Shown here piece after piece: positions 31,201 to 46,300 of a stretch of 64,000 nucleotides of DNA (position 1 is its first letter; every line of letters begins with the position of its first letter). The translations under genes were made by a program, and so were the position numbers. The notes under the pieces are model-generated. The model worked only from the letters and a program-made list of their open reading frames with translations. It was not told the DNA's origin and did no database searches. The stretch comes from Rhea pennata (lineage: Eukaryota; Chordata; Aves; Rheiformes; Rheidae). The DNA lies in contig NC_084675.1 of the NCBI RefSeq assembly GCF_028389875.1, positions 24,328,412 to 24,392,411 on the forward strand, in the 5' to 3' direction.

Positions 31201-31319
31201 AGGTCAGTGGGGAAGAGTAGCTTGTTTGGAGTTGTATCTTGTTCCACATTAAAGCACAGTTAGATGGGGATGGCTCAATGGTGAGCCACATTTTTCATGT
31301 TTCATTTTATATATATATA

Positions 31320-31387
<68 letters not shown>

Positions 31388-34300
31388 TAGAAATTATCTA
31401 CAGGATAATGCAAGTCATAACACCTGGACTAAAGCATCTAAGAACTGGAGACAAAGCATACTTAATGAAGGAAGATCTGATATTTGCAGAGACTTTATGA
31501 AATGCTGCAAAAACGTAACTTATAAAACCTGTCCATCATAACAGAAGTGAAATTCCTAATAATATTTCCTGGGCAAGCAAACAGAAGAAGGTCATAAGGA
31601 ACATATAGGCCAAGCATAGGTTCTGTAATCCCTGAAGGACTGAACTGGAAAGGCAGCTCCTTCCTGCTGCTACTTGCATCTTTGTGTGTGGAAAGTTCAC
31701 AGAGGTTATGCTTCCACAACATTTTCCTCAGCAAAGAGATGATTTTTCTCCCTTGAGGTGGTCCTCATATGGTCTAACCTCTAGGCAGGCTCCATGGCAC
31801 ACACGAGGCTTTCTGTGTGTTCTTGTTGATATCCAAATACACCCTCATGTCATATGACTTGCAGAGATAGTAGCAAATGGCATAAACTTAGACTCCTTGA
31901 ACTCCATTTCTTGCATGGACTGTACCTGTGTTTAGTGGGTACAAGGGAATTCTTTCATTTTCTTGCTTTGGCCTTCTGTTAGATTATCACTAGACTGAAT
32001 CAGAGAAAAATTGTTGGTGCAGCTGCAACTCCTCCATCTTTTCAGGTTGCATCTCTGCGACTTAGCATGGTTGATCTTTCATGCTACAGCCTTGAGGAAG
32101 TACCTGAGCACCTCTTCTACAGTCAGGACATCACCTACCTCAACCTACGACACAATTTTATGAGACCAAGTGGAGCAGGGAGTCTTGACTCTCTTTGCAG
32201 GTCTGCAGAGAATTATTTTTCTACTACTTTGGGGGTTCTGGACTCCTCTTACTAGGGATAGAGAAGAGGGAGTGAATTGCTGATTCTGGTGGGATGTGCA
32301 CGTCTTGGTAAAAGATTGGTCTCTGAAAGCCCTATCAAATGAGGGGACTAGGAGACTAAAAACGCTGCAGGTAGGTGTAAGCTTCCAACAATTGATAGTA
32401 TTTGTGAATTCCCTTCCACAAATTCCCCTTCCCTTCTGAATCTTGCAGAGTGATGTGCTATTTATATAAACAGGATGCAGAAGTGGTATACTGCTACTTG
32501 CTAAACAGATAGCATTTTAGGTTGTAACATAAAAGGTGAAGGGAAAACATAATGCTGCTTTTGTGGATGAAAGTTTGTAGGAAAAAGCACAGATCTGAAA
32601 AAGCCCATTTTAGTATGTTCTTAATGTTAACATGCATTTGGAATTTGCAAAGGACCTTGAGACTCTGGCTTTATTTTGGGAACTTGTAACAATCTGCTTT
32701 GGCAGTTATATGATGGCATGGAAGCATGATGCAATCATCTTAGGTAAATGAAGCAGTATTACAGAAATATTTTCTTAATAAATTCTTAAAATCATAGCAA
32801 TGCAGAGGAAGATAAGGGTGTGGATATCTATATGCAACACATGCAAAAAAATGCAAGAAATCATTCTATGAAGTTCTAAAATCCATTAAGCAACCTGCAG
32901 TAATATTGTCAAATGGCTGTGTTTTTGGAAAACATTATGCCTTAAGAGAAATGTATTTTGAGAAACCTTGCAAACCTGAAGTCTGATTTCTTTTTGCATC
33001 TCTGGATGGCTTTTACCAGAGGTGTTTCATTTTTTGTTGTTTTCTTACAGTGTAATTATGTGCTTGGGTATCTATGAGAGTATATGGAAAAAAAATTGCT
33101 CAGCTGTGGGATTTCTTTACAGTTTCATTGAGAGTAAAATTCTGTCTTCTATTGTTTTACTTTTGATCTTATTTAAAATATTTTCTAACTGCTGAATTCT
33201 AATAGATTACGTTACTGGAAAAGCTGCTTAAAATATTTCAAGCTTTTGCTTTCTACTTCTCTCTTCAAATGCATTGCATGATGTGGAAAGCTATGTCAAA
33301 ACTTTATTTTCTAAAATGCAATATCCTTGGTTCATAGGATCAGCAAAGGGACCTGAGTGTTTTTTTGACCTTGCATGTAGCTAACAATAGATAAGACTTG
33401 TCAGAAACATGACTCTTTTCTCAGTAGTGACTGTATCTGATGAAGCTAAAATCCTCAAGCAAACAAGAATTATAAAAGGAGCCCTCACTCGAAACAATCT
33501 TGAATAAATAGGTAGCATTAGGTAGCCCATATAAGACTGTTCATTGCCTTTTGAACAGATTTTCTTCCTGAGGTGTTGAGGATGTTTGTCAGGTCACAGC
33601 CTCAAATGAGGAAACCTGCACACCTTTCAGTAGGTGTTTTCCAGCATAGTGACTGTTAGTTCTGAACAGTAGAGCTTTCTTCAGTGGCCAGATCTTTTCC
33701 TCTGAGGCAAACTCTGGAGCTCTGGGAGACTAATTAATTCTAGTTTTAATAATGCAACAAAAAGAATTAATTCAGGGAAAGAAAATATTAAGCAAAGAAC
33801 TTCTGGCTTAGTACCTCCTTTTTCTGGAACACCTTGTCAGGTCTGATATCCTTTAACATTATCCTTTAATCTGGAATACTCCAGATTATGCTGGCCTTGA
33901 GACAGATACTCCCTTCTGTCTCAAGGCCAGCACCTGTCTGGGCTGCTGGAGCAGATGGTGGCCATCCTATGGTTCATTTGCTGTGCTTCTCTATTTCTTT
34001 GCTGTAATCCCAATATACCTTGTGAGAGCAAAACTGAGGAGCTGTAATGAACACAAAACTTAACCATGCTTGAGCAGGGAGCTTGGACTAAGTGATCTCC
34101 AGAGGTCTCTTCCAATCTCAACTGTTCTGTGATTTACTAAATGGAAGTATTGGTTCTGATGACACTGCAGGAAAAGGAACCTGCAGCCATTTCAGGATCC
34201 TTATTACCTATTCTTCATATATACAACTGGAATGACAATTTGATTTTTCATTCCATTTCTACATCCCTTACTACTGGAGAATACTGGTGCAAAGGAGAAG

Positions 34301-37300
34301 AGAACCAAATGGGAACTGAAAAAGCTGTTAAGCCTTGTACTCCTCATTGAATATGAGTCTGCTGTAGGAGTCTCAGACCAAGTTGTGTCATGTACCAGTT
34401 ACCCTATAGCTTTTGGAAACTCAGGCTCCTTCAACATTTGCTTTGATATCATTGCAGAAGGATGAATTCTAGAAATTGGTTATGCTGTTGTATTTAATGC
34501 TATCCCTGTTGGGGGATATCAGCACAATCTTCTAACAAAAGAGAAGAGCTGCCTGCTGCTAAGAGTGGATACCATAAAAAAATGCTGTTGCAAAATTCCA
34601 GAGAAAGCAGTTTCATTTGAAGTATTTTCTGATTCCAAAAACTGAGAACTTTAACCTGTCCTTGATCTGCTAAAGTTGAATCAGTTCATGAGAACATTCA
34701 GATCTGTATGTTTACCCTAGTTATTTCCTTTTCTTTTTAATCCAAAGTTGTTGTGAAGTTCTGCATACGAGATTCTCGTTTTCATATCATTGTGATATCT
34801 TCGCAATGTATTACTTTTTCTTTTTAGAAGGGCTGTTACCAATGCAGCCTCTCCCTTTTTAGTCTTTCATTTGCATCATGGAAGAGTCTGCAGGAACAAC
34901 TGCAGGAACAACAGTTGTTCCGCACATAAAATGCCTGTGCCCTTATTCATAAGACAGGGCACTTTTACAAAACAACCAACCTCATGTCTGAGTTTCAGAT
35001 ACACTCCCTGTTCTAAGAAAAAAGAGATTCAAAGTAAAATGGAGAAACAGAGTACATAGTTCCCACAAAGATCATTTCATTTATTGTTCTGAATCTCAGA
35101 GGAAGTTTCCTTATAGAGAAGAAAATTCAAAACCTTTCAGTATTATAGATACTTCAAGAAATCTTGAGGAAGCAGTAATATTCTCCCTCAAGTTAATATA
35201 CCTTGATGTTCTATCTACCTATATTAAAACATGTGCCTCAAGGTAAGAACTAATCACTATTGCCTAGCAAAAGAATGTATTGGTGGACTATGTGTTTCCA
35301 AGAAGTACTTGTTCAGTATATGCACAGTAGATTCACAATTGTTTTATAAAAATATGGTATTAATTTCCCCACTGAATTCATTTCTGATTGTTCCACTTTG
35401 GGATAGGGAGCATTCTTTGGTCACATGACTACTTGGGAAAAATAAATGTTTCCTGTAACAAGAGGTAAGAGTGCCTTAAAGATGCTCTTGCGTATTACCC
35501 CAGCCCCTGCTCCATTTGTTCTCCCCCTTTAGACCTGAGGCAGTGATAGAGGAACTGGAATAGGCAGCACTCTGTTCAGTGCAGATGTGTTACTATAGTG
35601 TCTGTAAGGGCTACCTCAGTACCTGAGAGACTGTACCTATGATTCAGTCTGCCAAGCAAGTGGCACTTTCAGTGTGGAATCCCTTTCAGGGACCTCTGGG
35701 TACAGGACTCTGTGGTTTCCGGCATGGAGTCAGCTCCTTCTTGGCTTTCCCTTTTACAGGTCTGCTTGGCCCTTACGGGCACTTGTGCTGCACCTAACTG
35801 GAAAGGGTATTCCCATCTTTTATTTTGTTTTCGAAATAGTGCAGGTTTTGATTCACATTTTCAGCTCTTATCTTTGCAATTTCACAACTGCAGACTGTTA
35901 CTCCAAATAATCCTTTGAAGTTAAGTTTAGCAAACTGAAGATTTTTAATCTCCTTGATCATCATCATAGCAACAGTCACTAGGCAGAAGTCTCTCAGGAA
36001 TCAGAGTAGAATCAGGGTAGATCTGTCTGAAGAAAAACGTGGTATTTGACCACTCTCAGCATTACGAATGAGACATGAAATATCAGTGAATTAAAACAAA
36101 ATTTGTGCAGAAACTACTATATTGAGCTAGCTGACTGTATCAGTCAGAGCACAAAGGCCTAAAAAGCCTTTATGACTGTTTTTGTATGTTTTTGCTTCTG
36201 AGGCCACAGATGTTTGTGTTTTAACTAGTATTCTTGTCATTAGGTTTTCTCAGTTGAAGAGCCTGAACCTGTCTCATAATAGACTGGGAGAGTTTCCTGT
36301 ATCACTGTGTGAGATCTCTACTCTGACAGAGCTCAATATTTCCTGTAATGGACTTCACCACTTGCCAAGCCAGATTGGCAAACTGTTGAAGTAAGTATAT
36401 TCCTTTTATCTGTGGTCATAAACGTCCCTGGTGTTCTGGTTGAGCATAGCCAAAGTGAAGATGCTACCTATGAAGGTATGAGTACTCGGGCAGCCTGCTC
36501 TCTCCATGAAGACTGACTCATTGATTTGACCCTAGCAGAAGGTTGAGAACCAAGATGGACAATAAGCTTTGTTTTTCTTGAACATTAAGGGCTCACAATA
36601 TATTGGTACAGTTGCTGTTTCAAAAGTCACTGTCCTTTAGCAAGTTATATTTTATCATTTGTGACTTCCTGCCTATTCTAACTACATAAAATATGCCAGT
36701 GTAAATCACTTTTCTAATAGGCAAAATTCATTAACGTCTTCTATTTGGAGTGGCCTAGGAGGATGCTTAACAGTCAGTTACCATTACTTGACTCACAGGT
36801 GCCACATTGCTAAACCACAATAACTTGAAGGCTTCAAAGTGTGTGAATATACTCTCACTTAAGGTTTTGTAAGTTTGAAGCTTTTTCTGTTCTGTATGGG
36901 GTTTTTTTTTACTCTGAATTAGTGATTTGCACGATTTCTTGTTATGCATCATCTGTTGCCTAATACTATATACCATTCTTTGGAAGCAGGTTTATATAAA
37001 GGAGGAGTTTCTCAACAACAAAGTAATTTGAATGCATCTTGTTCTCTTTGCATCTGCTGCCATTTTGCATTTCCTTCTTTCCTGTCTTCTTACTATTCCC
37101 CTCTTGCATCTTCTTCTAATAAGATTATTTATTCTCCCTTATTAATAGGGTATCTTTATAGGTTAATAAATAAGTATTTTAGGGGAGAGTAGCATTCTGT
37201 TGTAATAACAGCTACCAAAAAAAATGCACAGAATATTTTCCTGATTTTTACAGTTACTTTTAATATAATGTCTCTAGAACTAGCATAAAGGGTGAATCAA

Positions 37301-40300
37301 CTACCACATCAGTTCAGAATTTCCAAAAAAAGACAGAGATTAGTGTATGTTTGAGGTATTTGTCACCTTTTGAGTTAGTGTTGGGTTTGTTTTAGTTTGT
37401 ACCTATTTTTTTGTCTGCTCTGGGTGGTTCAGTCAGTACTTTTTTTTTTGTTCAGTTGTTTTTTTTTTTTGAGTTTGCACACAGCTGCAGCTCTTAGCAT
37501 TGTTCATCAAACCTGTGATACCCTGCTATTCCTGTCAGCTCTGGAGACATCTGACAAGCAGCACAGCAACTTGGCTACCCCATCCCCTACTTCTCCGCAA
37601 TTGCTTTTTAAAGTAGACAATTTCTCTGCCTTTTGGAGGTGAATGTCAGAATTATGTCCTTCCAAATAAAGACCATGCAGGAAGGCAATTACTAGTTTGC
37701 TTCTGCTCACACTACCACCTTCCTGTCTCTATTTCCTGAGCAACCTGCAGTAGTACATACAAAATGTTAGTGTGCATGTGCTGCTCCTTGTAAATATGGT
37801 CTTTCCTCTCTCCAACCAGTATTCATGGCTCCTAACTTTACTTCTGTGCCAAAAGATGTTCAGAAACTTCTTGTTGGAACACGGTGATAATAAGGGAATT
37901 GGCTTGCTTACTTTTTAATTCTCAAAAAGCCAAGTGAGCTTTAAAACAATTCATCCTGCAGCAGAAGCTATCCTGGAAAATATTACTGTTTTCTGAGTCG
38001 CCGAATGGAAGACTCAGAATGGAAAAAGCTCTTAAGAGTGCTTTATTATTGTAACAATTGTGATTTCACTTAAAACAAGTGCCATAATAGTGATATTAGA
38101 CTCCAGAGTTTGAATGATGAAGGTGTGGTTATTTTTTATTATGTTTCTGCTGTTATTAGGTGATGTGATATCATTAAAACTGTAAGGTAGGTCTGTACTG
38201 TTACTGCTGTTGCTTGCTTGTTTTGTGTTTGGCATAGGTCTTTTAAAGATTGTCCAGCATGCTACATGAGTTCTTTATAGTTTGTAAAAATCCGAGTGAT
38301 TAAGTAGGTATTGTATATTTACATCATAGGTAGTGATTTGTATTTTGCTTATGTTAACTTATGTTATTTGGCACAACCTTAAGTTTATCTCCAAAATAAA
38401 TTTGGAACTCTTTGATATTGCATACATGCAGTTCCAAATATATTTGGTGTTAGCTGAGTGAGAGTGGTAAGTATTTCAATAACTTTATGTATAAGAATGA
38501 AATAGCAATTAAGTACCATTAATAATAACCACACTGAGAACAGCTAGCTGTACAAGTAATTCACTAAAATGCTAAATGTGATGTTTGCTCCTCTTTCCTC
38601 TTCAAAGATTTTTTTTTTCCCTGTTGCAGTCTCCAGACTTTCTTACTTGATGGGAATTTTCTCACATCCTTACCAGAAGAGCTGGGAAGTCTGCAACAGC
38701 TTAGTTGCCTTGCACTTTCCTTCAATAACTTCTGTGAGCTGCCAGCAATTTGTGAAAAACTCATTCTATTGGACAAACTAGCCCTGGCAGGGAACTTGCT
38801 GGAGACCTTAGATCTTGCAGCTCTGAATCGTATGAGCCACATCAAAAGTGTAGATCTGAGGTAAGGGGAGAAATCTACATATGTATAGACCAGGTTATCC
38901 CTTCCCCCTTACACCAGAGGAGCTGTAAATTTTAGTATGTTTTGTAGTAAACCATGTGCAATTCTTCTTACTGATTTTTTTTTAAGCTTTCAGGGCATTT
39001 TGTTTCTGAAGGTGTACAGAATTCACTTAGAGACACAAGGTTAACTGAACAATGCCTGAGCCACTGAAGGTGGCTCAAGTCCTCTGGTTTCGTCTTTGAA
39101 TGAGTTTCATAGCTCTTTGGTTTCTGCTAGCCTTATTTTGCCTTTTTTTTTCCTTAGAGATGCAGTAATTCTTCATTCTTCAGGCTGCCATCTGTAGAAC
39201 TCTCAGAAAGAGACAAAGAACATTGCGATTGTGGCAAGACAATCTAGTACTGAGTCTCTGCATTATCTTCCTCTGTCAATGCTACGTAGCTGTCCCTTGA
39301 CTTGGCTTCTAGTTTCTAGACTGTGGTCTTCAGGACCTCTTAAATGCTGTAGAATAAGTAAATGTTTCACAAAGCAGTGCAGATGAAGGAATTATTTTTC
39401 TTTATATTCACTTCCTGAAAGCTCCTCATTACTTTTTGTACATCTCACTGTCTCATCTTTGGGGTTAGTCTTGAGGATTTCTTCCTCTTCTCTCTTCTCT
39501 GTTCTTATTGATGCCGTGTGATCAGTGTTCTATTTTCTGACTTGTAACTCTTATCTCTGAGTATTTAGGCTGAACAACCTGAAGAGAGCAGCAGTTGACA
39601 GCCTAGAGGGGAATAAATCTGTGACCTACATGGATTTACGAGACAATCAATTGACAGATCTGGATCTGAGCTCCTTGAGCAGCCTGGAGCAACTGCACTG
39701 TGAACGGAATAAGCTGAAAGAGTTGACGCTGAGTGGCTTCTCCCTTCGAGCCCTCTATGCCAACAGCAACTGTACGTCTGTTTGCCTCCTTTCCCTGCCT
39801 GTTCCTTCTGAAGCCCTGGGAACAAAGGAAACAGCCCTTTGCCTTCTCCCACACAAAAGTAGTTATGCCAGTGAGACTGTTCATGATGGGTCTTCTGGGA
39901 TCAGCTGCTAGGAATCACATTATGGATATAAGTGCACAGGCCTTATATCAGGGAGTAACAGGGAGAGATTGCGATACTGAATTACTTTCCAAAGAACTTG
40001 TCTTCCAGTGGGATCTCTCTGGGAGGGAGTCCACACATGGAAGTGCAGTTCTTTCTTGTTCAAGTGCCCCATGTGGCAGGTGGAGCATGGGATGGTGAGA
40101 AGTTGTAGCACCATATGGCAAACATGGAATGTATACACTGTTCTGGGAAGGTTGAGCAGGGATGCAGAGTGTTCAGGGACACTGGTTTACTGGCTAGCTA
40201 GTCTAGTTCTGTGCTGCATGCTACGTGTGGTACTTTGTGCTGTTTTCCCTCTAGAGCTCTTCAGTCACAATTATTTGCTTAACTTCATCAGGTCTGAGAG

Positions 40301-43300
40301 CTGTCAGTGTTTATCCAGTTCCTGGTCAACTGACATGTCTGGAACTCTCCCAGTAAGTGACTTTACACTACAGAATATAAAGCAAATATCTGAATACCTT
40401 TGATTATTGCAGCAATTTTTTGAGCTTTTAAGCTTTTGAAAAAGTTGAAAGCAATAAAGAGAAGACACTTCATCTTCACAATAGAACTAGAAATGCCAGC
40501 ACTGAAGAATGATGAAAATGTCCCAGACCAGAAGCCCCTTTGAAGAAGTTTGACCTGTCTAGGTGACTGGTTGTCCTTCAGATACAGTCTGTAAGCAGAG
40601 GAGGGGGGGTAAAGCCAGGTAGGGACATCTGAACTGGTGGTAGCTGACTGGGCTGAATAGTAGGAACCTCTGGAGCAAGCGTTTGGAGTAGCTGCTAGTG
40701 ATCACTACTTAGCTGTATTGCCCGTGTCTCCCCTTGGAGTAGCATTATCAGACATGGAAATGGGAGAGCAGGAGGACTTGATCACTTTTCGCTTCAGTTC
40801 TGGGATGATGCCCACTAGAAGAGTAGCATTGTGTAGCCTGTTCTGTTGATGCCAGTGCCCTAGACAAACAAAAGCCCAATCAGTAGTCTTGCATAGGTAC
40901 TTTCTACTGATCATGCACCAGCTTGGTTTGCATTACATAGCTAACTGTGAGGTAAATTCCATGCGTCTGGCTCAGATTTTTCTGTTTGTTTCCAGCCTGT
41001 TGATTTTGGTTTGGCTGTAATTAGTGCCATGCAGTGTTCAAAGAGCACATGTTTCATATAGGGTGGTGGTATCTAGCTTTTTCTCATTTCTCTTCTCAGC
41101 AATCAGCTGCAGTGTATTCCAGACTGGGCCTGTGAAGCAAAGAAACTAGAGATTTTGGATGTGAGCTACAACCTCCTTGTGGAGCTCCCGTCAAGGTCAG
41201 CAAAACTTTTTGTACAGAGCTGAGCTTTCTTCCATGAGGAGCTGAGTGGGGAGAGAGAAGCAGTGCTGATCCAGTTGTTTTACTCCTTGTTGTGCAGAGG
41301 CATAATCAACTTTCTCTGTTACAGACTGTCCAAAATACTCTGCTTTCAAAAGTTGGAAAGAACTGACTTCTGAGTCAGCCTCTTGAATAAGAGGCATCAG
41401 ATAATTTCATCCTGTGCTTCTGGCTTCTGCTACAGTTATATGCAGCTGAACTGGAACACACTGCTATGAATTATCTTTATTTGTGTTATGATAGTGTCTG
41501 TGAATACCAACTAATATGCCTTGCATTGCCCCCAAGAGGTTTCATCTGTTACCTTTCATAGGTGATCACAGAGACATGATATAGGTGATCTCAAAGGCTG
41601 CTTTCACAACAGTGTCAGCCACCTCCTTTATCCCTGCTCCCCTCCCAATTTTTGCAGAAATGTAGTAAAGGAAAACCAAAAACTTAACAGAAGTTTGCAG
41701 ATATTGATAACAATTTCTCCAAGGTACCAAAGGTATCAAAGGGAGAAGCAAAGCACAACTGTTCTTAGCCTAAGAAGTGTGTTTGGTGTGTGGTGTGGTT
41801 GCAAGGAATGAGAGGCAATTTGTGGAGTAAGCTGTACTGAAATTGTATTGAATTGAAGGGTAGATTGTAGTGAAGAAATGCAGAAAGCAGTTGGAACAGT
41901 TAAGGCAGCAGACACAGCAAATGATCTTTGCAGCAACACTTTAATGGCTCTTAAAGGCAAGTCTGTATACCTCAAAGGCAATAAAAGGATGTGGCAGGAA
42001 CGAGATGAGAATTTAGAAAAGAGTTTTAGCCATGCAGATGGATCACAGAATCACAGAACAGTTGAGGTTGGAAGGGACCTCTGGAGATCATCTATGCCAC
42101 CCTCCCTGCTCAGTGAGGGTCACCTAAAGCTTGTTGCCCAAGGATGGAGATTTCACAACCTCTCTAGGCAACGTGTTCCAGTGCTCTGTCATCCTCACAG
42201 TAAAAAAATGTTTCTTTATGGAACTTCTTGTGTTTGAATTTTGCCTGTTGCCTCTCATCCTGTCACTAGGATGGAAAAAAATACCAAAAAAACCCATTTT
42301 AATATGGTATGCAGAAAGAATCTGCAGAATCCAGACACATAAGTGTATGTTGTGAAAAGAAACTCAGGCCATCCTAAGCACTGGAATTTACCATATCCAC
42401 CGGGGAGCTCTTCCAGTACGTGTTTGTCGTCAACACCGTAGGTGCATATCTTACCCTCACTTTGGACTCCACTACCTTTGACTTTCAGACATTGATCAGG
42501 TTAATCTAGCAGACTATAGCATAAAGAGCCTTGCATACAGGCTTATAGATTGCCATGAAGTTGCCTTTTACCCTTAGTTATTGGAAAACAGAATTATATC
42601 AAAGTGATGCAAGACAGTGTTGAGAGGAGATACCCAAGCTAGCTCTGGATTATTCAACTTGACTATGGAAATTGGTGCATCTGCATTTGCATGACCCTTT
42701 GCTCAGTGTAATTAGTAATGTTAAGAAGCCACAGCATACAGAAGAAAATAGAAGTAATTGGCCCTAATGTTGCTCCAGCATTTTTGGGTCCAAAGCTCTT
42801 CTGTGCAAGGCTGTCAGGATACAGTTCGAAGTTATCACCTCACCCAAATGCACAGGGCGGTTTTAGGCTATGTCCAGATGTGTTCAGGCATCCTTTCTCA
42901 AAACTCCTGAAATTCTCTTTGCAGTTAATGGGAATGGAGCCTTTTTATTTCAGTGAAGACTGCAATTCTCGAGAATGTGACAATAGCCTCAGAAATAAAA
43001 ACAGGAGGGCTGGGCAGGCTGTTCAGACTCTGAATCTAAGTTGGCATAGGGGAAGCACTCTTACCACATGTGCTTTTCAGGTTTGTTGCATTTTATGGAT
43101 CACTGTATTTTAGTTTTCTTTAGCACTACAGTCAAATTAGAGCTGGTTAAATATCCCCTTCTCCCATTCTGGGGATATGAGGAGGAGTGAATCAAATTGG
43201 TGTAGTAAACCCTCTGTCTTTCTAGGATCCTCAGCAGCCTGAGCCTTCGGAAATTGATGGTGGGGCACAATTATCTGCAGACCCTTCCACTTCTGCTGGA

Positions 43301-46300
43301 ACACATTCCACTGGAGGTGCTGGACCTTCAGCACAACCTGGTGACTACACTCCCTGAGACACTCTTTCTCAAGGCTCTGAAGTGAGTGACAGTGGCATGT
43401 TGTCTTCTATCTGCCTTACGTTTGGAACTGCAAAGGCTGATAGTGGCATCTACGTGACCATCCTTGTGGGGTGCTGTAGGCTTTATTGCTGGTTGTGTAA
43501 GAGATGATGGGACATGTGCTTTATGAGGAGGTAATTCAGGTGCCATGAGAAGTCATCAAGCTGATTTAAGAATCAGTCCATGTCACTGATTAATGATGGG
43601 AAAACAGAGGCTTGCCTAACTCACCAGCCAAACAGGGAATTAGCTTCAGTTGCAGCTGCTTCTAATACCATATTACTGCCTAGAGAGCTTTGTCTCTAAA
43701 CCAGTGTACAAATTCAGGTGCAAAAGAGAAGTCATACAGATTCTCAGATGTTACAGTGGAAGGTACATCAGGTCCTCAGAGAACAGCAAGGGAGACCCTT
43801 ACTGAACAAACAATCCCTCATAAATGTTTATCTATTCAGACATGAGTCATCCCTTCCTTATTACTGACCCTCTCACAGGTTCAGCTCGTGAGCTCTTCAG
43901 TACTGACTGTTTATTGTAAAATGGTGCGTGCATTCGCAGTGCTGTGTAGCAAATAAGCCATTTGTAGACTTACAAATTTTAATGTGAGTAGCATTGTTGC
44001 ACTGTATTGTCTGACCTCCAGGGTAATGCTGTTGCTCTGTCACACTAGGCATTTTTATAGCTCTTCGTCCTACTGTTATTTGGAGTGGTTTAGATGATGT
44101 GAAGTCTGATGGTTTTTGCACTTGCTATGGTTAGCCTCAGGTACCTGAATGCATCTGCAAACAGCCTGGAGTCCTTGCCCCCTGCATGTACAGGGGAGGA
44201 GAGTCTGAGCATGCTGCAGCTGCTTTACTTGACCAATAATAACCTCACAGATCAATGCATCCCTGTCTTGGTGGGACACCTAAACCTACGGATCCTTCAT
44301 CTGGCAAACAACAATCTACAGACCTTCCCTGCAAGGTAAATACATAAGGCTGGTGGAGGAGATGGTGCTTACTAGCTAGATGTGGCTGCCTGATTGTGTC
44401 TGGATCAGCATCAAAGCAAGATGCTATCTCTGCGGCTTGATGGCAAAAGCCTGCCGTTCCCAGAGGCACACAGAGAAATAACACATTGCTAGGGGTGATT
44501 GGTTCAGAGTAATGCTGGCTGCTGTGGTTCCTGTCCTTCTAGGAGTTGTGGTGAATATGTTTGGGGGTGGGAGGATGGGGGCAGTATTTCTGACACTTTC
44601 AAAATTGCTGGCATGCGGCTTGCTGAGCTGCTGTTACTCACTTTTCATGGCCTTTCATTGAGAGGCCAGAAGGCCATCATGCAGGCTTATCTGAACCTGT
44701 GCCCAACACAGGTCATAAAATTTCATCAATTAATTTATATACTAGGCTCACAATCTGAGTTGAAATAAAGAAAAATCCATGCTTAATGTAAAAACTTAAA
44801 AGACTAGAGACTCCCATGTGTTCCTAGTAAGTTGTTTCTGTTGCGCTTGGTTTTGTAAGTCTGCATCTTATTTTTGGTGAGAAATATTTAACTTCTTCCA
44901 TCAACCAATCACACTGTCCTTCTAATATGAAAGTCATGTAGTATCAGCTATTTTCCAAGTGTAGCTTAAGAAACCTTTAGCTTTCTATTCAGTATGATAA
45001 ATAGACTCAGCGTATTTAGCTTCTCAGCATATGAGTAGGCTCCCGGGCCTTACATCATTCTTGTAGCTCATCTTTGAACCGTTATCAATTTTCAATGCTT
45101 TCCTGGGTATTTGGATAGCAGAACTGGACACAGCTCTACTGAAAATCAAAAGCAGAGGTAATTTGGGCTCTCAGCACCTACTTGATTTCCCTTCTGGTGA
45201 CATCTTTTTATACACTGTTTTGTGCTGAGTACTAGTTCATCTGACGCGTAAGACTTTTTTGGAGACATAAGTCTGAGGATTGTTTTCTCTCTAATTGTGA
45301 CTGGAAGAAGTTCCTATGTGCATAACATTCTTTTGCTAATTTAAATCACGTGCTGTTAAGGTTACCACATAGTTCATACTACTATATGTTGATAATCATA
45401 ATTCCACCAGATATCTGCAAATTTTACTATGTATTGTTTTGTGAGTATGTATATATTTTTATTATTCCTTGATCTACTTGACTCTCAGTGAATCAGTTAT
45501 ACATTGCTGAAGAGACTCTACTAGAAGGACTTTCATTGAATGATGATTTTTAATTCATTATTACTTTTCAGTGACCTCCACAATCCAATTTTGGGGTATT
45601 GAATGTTTTTGTTTCTTCTGAATATAGTATAGAGCTAATCCTATAATGGTAGACTTCTGTGTCAGCTGAATTTATAGTCTCATTTAAAGAAAAAAACATT
45701 AAATTAGCACAAAAGTATAAGTTTTGTTTGTTTGTTTTTCATTAACTATGTTAGCACAATTAATTTGGTATTGATTGCATCTACGCCAGCCTTGCCATGA
45801 TTCTGCCTGGACCTGGTGCCAGGCTAAATAACCACTTCTAGATAAATCTGTTTATTCCTACAAAGTGCACTTATACAACTTAGCTTTTTTCAATCATCTG
45901 AGATTTTCTAGTTTTCATGATTTCCTAAATGGTTTCACTAATAGGCTGAAAAGCCCTTTTAGCACTTCTTTTTGAAAGTGATGTCATGCAGTTTATATGT
46001 CCTGCAAGTTTTCAAATTCAGATATCACAACCCTCTGCTTTAGTGCTGTAGGAGTTGGTGACGAAGGGAACTGTCTCTTGTATAATCCAAGTCTGGTATC
46101 TGGGGATCCCCAGATCTTATTACAGCATCTCTTTGGATTTACTGTCTTCTATTAATGAATCAGAAATGTCACTGGTAAAGGACAGTGTCTGTGGATTCTG
46201 TGTCTGCCGATTCAGAAGGTGACAAGTTCTGGTCTGTAAGGTATGGTATACTTTTGTTTCTCTTTCAGCAAACTGAGTAAGCTGGAGCACTTGGAAGAGC

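Larger units (their letters stand above)
30273..32045 (+). other. PHLPP2 introns 4 and 5
   Basis: Introns 30273-30666 and 30793-32045. Intron 5 contains an (AT)n/(GT)n microsatellite at about 31305-31380. Nothing else of note. Confidence 0.75.
32201..36243 (+). other. PHLPP2 intron 6
   Basis: Intron of 4.0 kb. It contains a pair of adjacent perfect hairpins at 33868-33932, a CR1 tail at about 34064-34134, and a small duplication ctgcaggaacaa repeated twice near 34890-34913. Confidence 0.75.

Noticed and set aside
33889-33932. The 18-bp hairpin as a pre-miRNA
   Set aside because: The stem is shorter than a typical pre-miRNA stem of about 30 bp and has no lower stem or seed family that I know.
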